Assembly: GCA_020720525.1 (NCBI GenBank) | Contig: DYON01000119.1 | Coordinates: 1-8,177 of the forward strand | Length of the DNA: 8,177 nt | Reading direction: 5' to 3' | From: Acetofilamentum sp. | Lineage (GTDB): Bacteria; Bacteroidota; Bacteroidia; Bacteroidales; DTU049 | Shown here: positions 1 through 5,762 of the stretch, in pieces | How the letters are laid out: every line of letters starts with the position of its first letter | How positions within the stretch are numbered: the first letter of the stretch is position 1 | Made by a program: the position numbers and the translations under genes | Notes under the pieces: model-generated | The model's input: the letters and a program-made list of their open reading frames with translations, nothing else | The model's database searches: none | Told to the model about the DNA's origin: nothing

Positions 1-2
1 TA

Positions 3-10
3 TAGCTTTG
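3..10 (+). promoter_or_regulatory. Possible upstream -7 box
   Basis: TAGCTTTG at 3-10, followed by C, is a perfect TAnnTTTG match. Its -33 element would lie before the window, so it cannot be confirmed. If active, it would give ade a second transcript with a leader of about 100 nt. Confidence 0.3.
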
Positions 11-58
11 CAAATTGAATTACATTTCCTCTATAAATATGTTTTATTCTTATCTGGG

Positions 59-91
59 TTGCTTAATAATCAAGATTTTTATATAAGTTTG
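59..91 (+). promoter_or_regulatory. Bacteroidota-type promoter of ade
   Basis: A -33 TTG at 59-61 is followed, after 22 nt, by TAAGTTTG at 84-91, which matches the TAnnTTTG -7 consensus of Bacteroidota primary-sigma promoters. Transcription would start near 96-98, giving a leader of about 16 nt before the ATG at 114. The motifs are seen directly; activity is inferred. Confidence 0.65.
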
Positions 92-113
92 TAACATCTA
101 AAACTCAAAAACT

Positions 114-1733
114 ATGATAGTTTCAGGTCAAATTGTCGATATTCGCGCTCGTCGCATTTTTTCAGGTGAGGTTCTGGTTGAAGCAGGCAAAATTGTTGCA
201 ATTCGCAAAACAGAAAATGCACCACAGCAATTTATTATGCCCGGCTTTATCGATTCGCATGTGCATATCGAAAGCTCCATGTTGGTCCCAGCTCAGTTTG
301 CCGAATTGGCTTTGCTGCACGGAACTGTTGCTACTGTGAGCGATCCGCACGAAATTGCCAATGTGCTTGGTGTTGACGGAGTGAAATTCATGATAGAAAA
401 TGGTAAAACAGTTCCGCTTAAATTCTTTTTCGGCGCACCTTCGTGTGTGCCTGCCACAGCGTTCGAAACCAGTGGCTTCGCAATTGATTCGGCTCAAACA
501 GCTGCTTTGTTGAACGATAACGACATTTGGTATCTTGGCGAAATGATGAATTTTCCTGGAGTTGTTTTCGACGACCCAGAAGTTCATGCTAAAATTAAAG
601 CCTCGTTGGCTGTTGGAAAACCTGTTGATGGTCATGCCCCGCTGCTCGTAGGCGAGCAACTTGCTAAATACGCTGCAGCTGGCATCAGCACCGACCACGA
701 ATGCACCAATATAGCCGAAGCAGAAGAAAAATTGAAACTTGGAATGAAAATTCTAATTCGCGAAGGCAGTGCTGCTCGCGATTTCGATATGCTTTTTCCG
801 CTCATCGACAAATATCCCGACCACGTGATGCTTTGCACCGACGATTGTCACCCCGACGAACTTCAGAAAGGACACATTAATATAAAGGTGAAAAAAGCAA
901 TTGCCAATGGAGCACATATTTTCAATGTGTTAAAAGCTGCATGTCTCAATCCAGTTGAGCATTACAAATTGCCTGTTGGAACACTTCGGGTTGGCGATGC
1001 AGCCGATTTTTTGGTGGTGAACGACTTGAAAAACTTTGAAATTGTTCGTGTTTTTGTCGATGGCAAACTTGTGGTCGAAAATGCCAAAACTTTGTTCGAG
1101 GTTAATCCATGTTTAACACTGAACAATTTTTCGCGTGAAACCATTTCGTTGCAGCAAATTGAAATTCAAGCAAAAAGCAAGAAGGTGCGCACCATCGTTG
1201 CCCGCGATGGCGAATTGCTAACCGAATCGGAAGTTTTTGATGCGAAAATTGAAGATGGCAAAGCTGTAAGCGATGTCGAAAACGATGTTCTGAAAATTGT
1301 GGTTGCTTGCCGATATAGCAATAATGCGCCTGCTATTGGTTTTATCAAAGGTATTGGATTGAAAAAAGGCGCTTTGGCATGCAGTATTGCGCACGATAGC
1401 CACAACCTAATTGCTGTTGGAACCAGCGACGAAGAAATCTGCAACGCATTAAACAAAGTAATTGAAAGCAAAGGTGGACTTGCTGCCACAGATGGAAACT
1501 CTGCCGTTCATCTTCCGCTTCCTGTTGCTGGTCTAATGTCGGACCAAAGTGGCAACGAGGTTGCAGCACTTTATCATCATTTGAACATGAAAGCAGCCGA
1601 ATTGGGGTCAACTTTGCGTGCTCCATTTATGACTTTAGCTTTTATGGCTTTGTTGGTTATTCCTGCATTGAAACTTGGCGACAAAGGCTTGTTCGATGCA
1701 ACAAAATTTGAGTTTACCGATTTATTTGTCTGA
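114..1733 (+). CDS. ade: Adenine deaminase
   Basis: This 539-residue cytoplasmic metalloenzyme of the amidohydrolase superfamily hydrolyses adenine to hypoxanthine and ammonia, a purine salvage step. Visible motifs include the metal-binding HVHIE at residues 49-53 inside PGFIDSHVHIESSM, SDPHEIANV at 76-84, GEMMNFPGV at 142-150, DGHAP at 172-176, TDHE at 193-196, REGSAARD at 216-223 and TDDCHPDEL at 242-250. All are hallmarks of the AdeC/YicP group. The C-terminal part, from about residue 340, is the extra adenine-deaminase domain and keeps LPLPVAGLMSD near 465-475. Length is at the lower end of the family's usual 540-600 residues, and the protein looks intact. The start at 114 lies about 16 nt after the predicted transcription start, and no ribosome-binding purine tract is seen, as is normal in Bacteroidota. 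The gene is monocistronic and its stop overlaps the convergent rfaE2 gene. Confidence 0.95.
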   Translation: MIVSGQIVDIRARRIFSGEVLVEAGKIVAIRKTENAPQQFIMPGFIDSHVHIESSMLVPAQFAELALLHGTVATVSDPHEIANVLGVDGVKFMIENGKTVPLKFFFGAPSCVPATAFETSGFAIDSAQTAALLNDNDIWYLGEMMNFPGVVFDDPEVHAKIKASLAVGKPVDGHAPLLVGEQLAKYAAAGISTDHECTNIAEAEEKLKLGMKILIREGSAARDFDMLFPLIDKYPDHVMLCTDDCHPDELQKGHINIKVKKAIANGAHIFNVLKAACLNPVEHYKLPVGTLRVGDAADFLVVNDLKNFEIVRVFVDGKLVVENAKTLFEVNPCLTLNNFSRETISLQQIEIQAKSKKVRTIVARDGELLTESEVFDAKIEDGKAVSDVENDVLKIVVACRYSNNAPAIGFIKGIGLKKGALACSIAHDSHNLIAVGTSDEEICNALNKVIESKGGLAATDGNSAVHLPLPVAGLMSDQSGNEVAALYHHLNMKAAELGSTLRAPFMTLAFMALLVIPALKLGDKGLFDATKFEFTDLFV

Positions 1734-2222
1734 CAATTTCCCAATTTGCTCAATCAGCTTCGAGGTGCTGAAGCCTTCTACCAGCTCTATGGTTTCTACT
1801 TTCCCGCCGTTTTGTAAAACAATATCGGCTCCAACAATTTGATCGACTGTGTAATCTTTCCCTTTTACCAAAACATCGGGAAGCAATTGTGCAATGAGTT
1901 CGAGTGGTGTATCTTCGTCGAAAAGAACGATTGCATCAACAAACACAAACGAAGCCAGCAACCTACAACGTTCTTTTTCGGGAATGATAGGTCGAGCTTT
2001 GCCTTTGAGCCTTGCTACCGATTTGTCGGTGTTTACACCAAGCACTAATTTGTGCCCCAAAGCAGCAGCTTCGGACAAATATTGAGCATGACCTGGGTGA
2101 ATGATGTCGAAACAACCGTTCGAAAACACAATGGTTGCTCTTTCGTGTTTCCACATCGAAACAAGGCTTGCAGCTGTCTCGCGCGACAGAATTTTATCGG
2201 ATATCAGTTTCCGGTAGTCCAT
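1722..2222 (-). CDS. rfaE2: D-glycero-beta-D-manno-heptose 1-phosphate adenylyltransferase (RfaE domain II)
   Basis: This 166-residue cytoplasmic nucleotidyltransferase transfers AMP to heptose-1-phosphate, making ADP-heptose for lipopolysaccharide core or other glycans. It corresponds to the C-terminal half of enterobacterial HldE; the kinase half is absent here and must be encoded elsewhere. The cytidylyltransferase-fold signature is clear: VFSNGCFDIIHPGH at residues 32-45, with HPGH (42-45) as the HxGH nucleotide-binding motif, GKARPI at 74-79, and FSTSKLI at 151-157 in the place of the second ATP-binding motif. I chose the start at 2222 because MDYRKLISDKI is the usual beginning of these proteins. 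A start at 2264 would add 14 residues lying inside the upstream gene. The gene overlaps the upstream membrane-protein gene by 29 bp, which suggests translational coupling, and is the last gene of the pan operon. Confidence 0.9.
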   Translation of the reverse strand: MDYRKLISDKILSRETAASLVSMWKHERATIVFSNGCFDIIHPGHAQYLSEAAALGHKLVLGVNTDKSVARLKGKARPIIPEKERCRLLASFVFVDAIVLFDEDTPLELIAQLLPDVLVKGKDYTVDQIVGADIVLQNGGKVETIELVEGFSTSKLIEQIGKLSDK

Positions 2223-3219
2223 TTGTTTTCTTTTTATTAATCGAGACCATGATAAAGGCAACAAGCCCCAGAATTAGAATAAGAGCTGTTTGTACCGACC
2301 ACGAAAGCCAGCCAATGGCATAACCGTCGGTAAGCGAAGCACCATACATGAGCAATACTTCCGAAACAATAATTGGATAAATACCTATTCCGCCCTGAAT
2401 GAGAATGATGCCAATGGTTCCATAAATCATTACAATAAATGCCGATTCGGGAGGCAAATTGCTGGTTGCTGGCAGGCTGAAATAAACCAGATATACCATC
2501 AACCAATACATAATCCAAATTCCGATGGTGTAAAGAAAAAAGAGACCAACACGGCGCAATTTGAATATTGATAGAACTCCATTGATGAGATTGCGCACCA
2601 CTTTTCTGATTTTTTGAACAAAGGGTTTTTCGCGAAAAAAGCGCAGTAACCAGAAAAAAACAAGAATAAACAGAGCACCTACTATTAGAATAACCATGAT
2701 TTTGGTTGCCGACATGGTTGCAAATTTCTCGTTGAATTCTTTGAATATTTTTTCGTTGAGATAGGTTTTGAGCGTGGAATAGAAAACAGCAATCGACGAT
2801 GCAAAAAGCAGCAAATACACCAGCATGTCGAATGTTCGTTCAGCAACCACCGAGCCCAAAAGCTTATCGAACGAAATTTTGGATTGCTTCGAAAGAAGTC
2901 CGCATCGGGTGAATTCGCCAAGCCTAGGAACAGCCAAATTTGCCAAATAACCAGCAATTACCGACCAAAAAGTTTGACCAATGGTGGGTGGTTTGTCAAA
3001 AGTTTCTATTAGTAAGTTCCAACGCGCAGCGCGAAGAATGTGCGAAACAATCCCTATAATCATTGCTAAAACAATCCAAAAATAATTGGCATCTCTGAAA
3101 TTGTTCATAATTTCGTTTTGCTCTTTCGCTGAAAGCTTTCCCCAGAAATATACAATCAAAAACAAGCCCAAGCCAACAAAGGCTACGGTTTGAATAATTT
3201 TGAAAATCTTTTTTTTCAA
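2194..3219 (-). CDS. Flippase-like integral membrane protein (lysylphosphatidylglycerol synthase TM / UPF0104 family)
   Basis: This 341-residue inner-membrane protein has about seven or eight hydrophobic helices, at roughly residues 8-26, 46-62, 82-97, 130-147, 173-193, 226-249, 259-288 and 305-326. Family landmarks are ILRAARW (61-67), LAVPRLGEFTRCGLLSK (95-111, the PxRxGE-type loop), SVVAERTFDML (123-133) and GGIGIYP (276-282). These place it in the UPF0104/AglD-like group, related to the membrane half of MprF. No lysyltransferase domain is present, so aminoacylation of phospholipid is not expected. Proteins of this group are thought to move lipid-linked molecules, but the substrate here is unknown. 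The gene starts 3 bp after panD ends and its 3' end overlaps rfaE2. That context makes a role with envelope glycans or lipids plausible but unproven. Confidence 0.87.
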   Translation of the reverse strand: MKKKIFKIIQTVAFVGLGLFLIVYFWGKLSAKEQNEIMNNFRDANYFWIVLAMIIGIVSHILRAARWNLLIETFDKPPTIGQTFWSVIAGYLANLAVPRLGEFTRCGLLSKQSKISFDKLLGSVVAERTFDMLVYLLLFASSIAVFYSTLKTYLNEKIFKEFNEKFATMSATKIMVILIVGALFILVFFWLLRFFREKPFVQKIRKVVRNLINGVLSIFKLRRVGLFFLYTIGIWIMYWLMVYLVYFSLPATSNLPPESAFIVMIYGTIGIILIQGGIGIYPIIVSEVLLMYGASLTDGYAIGWLSWSVQTALILILGLVAFIMVSINKKKTNGLPETDIR

Positions 3220-3222
3220 AAT

Positions 3223-3567
3223 TTATAGTTTGTTGTTTTTGTTCGGGAAAATCACCGATGGAGTGAACTTCTTTGCTTCCTCGAAGTCGAGTGTGCAATA
3301 CGAAATAATAACAACCTGATCGCCAGGAGCTACTTTACGAGCCGCTGGTCCATTCATGCAAATAACACCACTGTCTCTTTGTCCTTTAATAACGTATGTT
3401 TCCATGCGTTCACCGTTGTTGAGGTTGAGAACATGAACTTTTTCGTTTTCAATCAGATTGGCAGCATCCATCAGATTTTCGTCGATGGTAATACTACCTG
3501 TGTAGTACAAGTCGGCTTCGGTAACCGTAGCCTTGTGAATCTTGCTTTTTAATACCTGGATAATCAT
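3223..3567 (-). CDS. panD: Aspartate 1-decarboxylase (pyruvoyl-dependent)
   Basis: The product converts L-aspartate to beta-alanine and CO2, supplying the second substrate for pantothenate synthetase. The 114-residue proenzyme cleaves itself between Gly24 and Ser25 in YYTGSITID (residues 21-29). Ser25 then becomes the pyruvoyl cofactor at the start of a roughly 90-residue alpha chain. Other active-site residues fall at the numbering expected from the E. coli enzyme: Lys9, Arg54 in NGERMETY, Tyr58, and Asn72-Gly73 in CMNGPAAR. Length is slightly below the usual 116-130 residues. The gene lies 12 bp after panC and 3 bp before the membrane-protein gene, so it is part of one operon. Maturation in E. 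coli needs PanZ; no such gene is seen here. Confidence 0.97.
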   Translation of the reverse strand: MIIQVLKSKIHKATVTEADLYYTGSITIDENLMDAANLIENEKVHVLNLNNGERMETYVIKGQRDSGVICMNGPAARKVAPGDQVVIISYCTLDFEEAKKFTPSVIFPNKNNKL

Positions 3568-3579
3568 GGTGCAAAATTA

Positions 3580-4419
3580 CTAAAATAATTCGAGATTGTC
3601 GATGAGCCGAACATTGCCAAGCCATGCAGCAACAAAGGCTACTGGTTGTTGGTTGGTGTTTATTTTCTCGATGGGCTGTAAGTTGTGGGCATCTGCAATG
3701 GCAAAGTATTCGGTTTTGAGCAATCCACTATTGTTAATCATTTTTTCGCAATGAATGCACACTTCGGCTGGCGAAAAGTCGATTAGCAAATCGCGACTGC
3801 GTTTGAGCACTTCGTAGAGTAGGGGCGCTACCTTGCGTTCTTCTTTGCTCAGACGCGCATTTCGTGAGCTCAAGGCCAAACCATCTTCTTCTCGAACAAT
3901 GCGCATCCCTTTTATTTTTATTTCGGGAAATTTCAGATGTGCAAGATCGTCAATTATCATCCACTGTTGGTAGTCTTTTTTGCCGAAATAGGCTAAATTG
4001 GGCTTGATAATGTCGAAAAATCGCGCAACCACTATTGCAACTCCATTGAAATGTCCTGGACGGTGAGCACCTTCGAGCACATCGTCGAGCCCTGGAAATG
4101 AATACGAAATGCTTACGGGTTCGGGATACACTTCTTCGTATGAAGGAATAAATACAATGTCGCAACCAGCTTTTTCGAGCATGTCGAGGTCGGCTTTTTC
4201 GTTGCGAGGATAGTTTTTCAGGTCGTCGGGATTGTTGAATTGAATTGGGTTCACAAAAATACTGCAAACCGTTATGTCGTTTTCGCCCTTCGATGCATCG
4301 ATAAGCGAAATATGACCACGATGCAAAAATCCCATAGTTGGAACAAAGCCTATACTTTGTCCTGTGGGCTTGTTGCAAAGCCATTGTGCGTATTCGAAAA
4401 CAGTGCGATATACTATCAT
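3580..4419 (-). CDS. panC: Pantothenate synthetase (pantoate--beta-alanine ligase)
   Basis: This cytoplasmic enzyme joins pantoate and beta-alanine, with ATP, to make pantothenate, the precursor of coenzyme A. The 279-residue length is normal. Visible motifs are PTMGFLHRGH at 27-36 (the HxGH-type ATP site), FVNPIQF at 55-61 (pantoate contact), EGAHRPGHFNGV at 116-127, YFGKKDYQQ at 144-152, and LALSSRN at 181-187 (the KMSKS-like loop). It is the first gene of the operon panC-panD-membrane protein-rfaE2, so both final steps of pantothenate synthesis are produced together. The pantoate-forming genes panB and panE are not in the window. The start lies only about 12 nt after a predicted transcription start, so translation would begin from an almost leaderless message. 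Confidence 0.97.
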   Translation of the reverse strand: MIVYRTVFEYAQWLCNKPTGQSIGFVPTMGFLHRGHISLIDASKGENDITVCSIFVNPIQFNNPDDLKNYPRNEKADLDMLEKAGCDIVFIPSYEEVYPEPVSISYSFPGLDDVLEGAHRPGHFNGVAIVVARFFDIIKPNLAYFGKKDYQQWMIIDDLAHLKFPEIKIKGMRIVREEDGLALSSRNARLSKEERKVAPLLYEVLKRSRDLLIDFSPAEVCIHCEKMINNSGLLKTEYFAIADAHNLQPIEKINTNQQPVAFVAAWLGNVRLIDNLELF

Positions 4420-4436
4420 TTTCTTATTAAAAACTG

Positions 4437-4444
4437 CAAAACTA
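4437..4444 (-). promoter_or_regulatory. -7 promoter box of the panC operon
   Basis: Read on the minus strand this is TAGTTTTG, a TAnnTTTG match, 17 nt before the panC start codon. I see no convincing TTG at the -33 distance (about 4462-4470). Transcription would start near 4431. Confidence 0.5.
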
Positions 4445-4479
4445 AACCTAAAAACTGGAATAATGTGAATTTTTTTTTG

Positions 4480-4487
4480 TAACTTTG
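4480..4487 (+). promoter_or_regulatory. -7 promoter box of the GT5-like gene
   Basis: TAACTTTG followed by C, at 4480-4487, is a close match to the Bacteroidota -7 box. Transcription would start near 4493, about 25 nt before the ATG at 4518. This excludes the in-frame ATG at 4485, which lies inside the box. No clear -33 TTG is visible. Confidence 0.6.
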
Positions 4488-4517
4488 CAATTAATTAAAG
4501 AAAGCTCATATATTACT

Positions 4518-5345
4518 ATGGAAAAAGCAAAAATTCTGTTCGTATCTCAGGAAATCACTCCTTATTTAAGGGATAGTCAAATGGGAGCTATTGGTCGCCA
4601 TCTTCCACAGGGAACTCAAGAAAGAGGCAAAGAGATACGCACATTTATGCCCCGTTTTGGTTGTGTCAACGAGCGAAGGCATCAGCTGCACGAGGTAATT
4701 CGGCTTTCCGGAATGAACATTATTATCAACGATTCCGATCATCCTCTCATTATTAAAGTGGCCAGCATTCAGCAAGCTCGTATGCAGGTTTATTTTATCG
4801 ATAGCGAAGATTATTTTCATCGCAAGTTTATACTTCACGACAAAGACAATGCTTTTTACAAAGACAACGATGCTCGCAGTGTGTTTTTTAATCGTGGCGT
4901 TCTCGAAACAGTAAAAAAACTTGGTTGGGCTCCCGATATCATTCATTGTCATGGCTGGATGACAGCTCTCATTGCTCCATACGTAAAGAATGTGTATAAA
5001 AAACACCCGATTTTTTCGGAGAGTAAAATTGTTTTATCGCTTTACGACGATCATTTTATCGAAGATTTTTCAAAAGATTTGATTCCAAATATCATTCTCG
5101 ACGACCTCACCGAAGCTCAATTGCCAAAATTGAAAGATGAACGCACCTGGTTGGCATGGATGAAAACTGCTATCGATTATTCCGATGGAATCATTGTTGG
5201 ATCGGAAAATGTGAATGAGGAATTGCTCGAATACGCTGAAAAAAGCAAACTGCCAATGCTTGCTTACCAAAGCGAAGAAACTTATATCGACGAATTTAAT
5301 AAATTCTACGATCTGGTTTTAGTGAATGAGGAAATAGTTTGCTGA
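4518..5345 (+). CDS. Stand-alone glycogen/starch synthase N-terminal (GT5) domain protein
   Basis: The 275-residue product resembles only the N-terminal Rossmann half of glycogen/starch synthase. Matching landmarks are the opening KILFVSQEITPY (4-15), TFMPRFG (42-48), VYFIDSEDYFHRKF (91-104) and PDIIHCHGWMTAL (139-151, the DxxHxHDW region). The ADP-glucose-binding KTGGL signature expected after EITPY reads RDSQM (18-22), so the lysine and both glycines are lost. The C-terminal GT-B domain is missing altogether: a stop follows at 5343 and an unrelated minus-strand gene begins right away. I recall similar short proteins annotated as glycogen synthase across Bacteroidales, so this looks like a conserved form and not a fresh truncation. 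Whether it makes glucan by itself is doubtful. Start codon 4518 fits the promoter; the upstream in-frame ATG at 4485 does not. Confidence 0.82.
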   Translation: MEKAKILFVSQEITPYLRDSQMGAIGRHLPQGTQERGKEIRTFMPRFGCVNERRHQLHEVIRLSGMNIIINDSDHPLIIKVASIQQARMQVYFIDSEDYFHRKFILHDKDNAFYKDNDARSVFFNRGVLETVKKLGWAPDIIHCHGWMTALIAPYVKNVYKKHPIFSESKIVLSLYDDHFIEDFSKDLIPNIILDDLTEAQLPKLKDERTWLAWMKTAIDYSDGIIVGSENVNEELLEYAEKSKLPMLAYQSEETYIDEFNKFYDLVLVNEEIVC

Positions 5346-5368
5346 GCAGTTGCTGTTTCCTCTGACAT

Positions 5369-5755
5369 TCACTCGCCTTTCTGCTCTTTTTTTAAGTCAA
5401 CTAACCATTTACCGTCCTGTTTCAAAAGGTCGATCGATTCGGTTTTACCGTTGGCTGTATAGTGGCATATTGCCGTATTTCCATTGGTTTCGCACGAATG
5501 AATTACAACATCGCTTTGGGGTACTTCGGCTTTTTTATCGTCCGGAAGCATATTGCCAATGCTCCTAAAAAGCGACAATAGTTTTTTTGTATTCTCAGTT
5601 CCATACTCCGATGCTTCGTTAAATTCGAGCTTCTGGAAATGAGTTAGGAAAGCCTTAGCTACATACTCTGGTGAGTTTTTTCTGCTGATACCCAAAATAG
5701 AGCATGCCTGAAAAATCGCCAATGCAAATAGAAAAAAAACAAGTGTTTTTTTCAT
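5369..5755 (-). CDS. Small lipoprotein, DUF4878/NTF2-like
   Basis: The 128-residue product has a lipoprotein signal: lysines at 2-3, a hydrophobic core at 4-14, and a lipobox ending in FQAC, with Cys18 as the lipidation site. The box is slightly unusual, having Phe at -3 and Gln at -2. The mature part, about residues 27-125, reads SPEYVAKAFLTHFQKLEFNEA and onward, then a strand-rich end with WLVDLKK. This fits the DUF4878 / NTF2-like fold of small periplasmic lipoproteins, and no enzymatic residues can be named. It follows the histidine kinase gene with a 7-bp gap, so both are probably co-transcribed. A link to the kinase's sensing role is possible but rests only on position. Function is unknown. 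Confidence 0.8.
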   Translation of the reverse strand: MKKTLVFFLFALAIFQACSILGISRKNSPEYVAKAFLTHFQKLEFNEASEYGTENTKKLLSLFRSIGNMLPDDKKAEVPQSDVVIHSCETNGNTAICHYTANGKTESIDLLKQDGKWLVDLKKEQKGE

Positions 5756-5762
5756 TCAAATA

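Noticed and set aside
39..86. A 15-codon frame upstream of ade (ATG at 39), possible leader peptide
   Set aside because: It overlaps the predicted promoter, has no recognisable content, and would be transcribed only from the unconfirmed upstream box.
162..698. A 178-residue minus-strand open frame
   Set aside because: It lies wholly within adenine deaminase, antisense to its catalytic motifs, and its translation shows no family motif; it is a reading-frame shadow.
2223..2264. Alternative upstream start for rfaE2 at 2264, adding 14 residues
   Set aside because: The added residues (MLPLSWSRLIKRKQ) are the shifted-frame reading of the membrane-protein gene, and homologous proteins begin at the MDYRKL position.
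4485..4517. Upstream in-frame ATG for the GT5-like protein
   Set aside because: It falls within the TAACTTTG -7 box, so it could not be in the transcript; the ATG at 4518 also gives the usual N-terminus.
5341..5356. Possible terminator hairpin AGCAG-TTG-CTGTT between the convergent GT5-like and lipoprotein genes
   Set aside because: The stem is only 5 bp with a wobble pair and no T-run follows; it is too weak to call.
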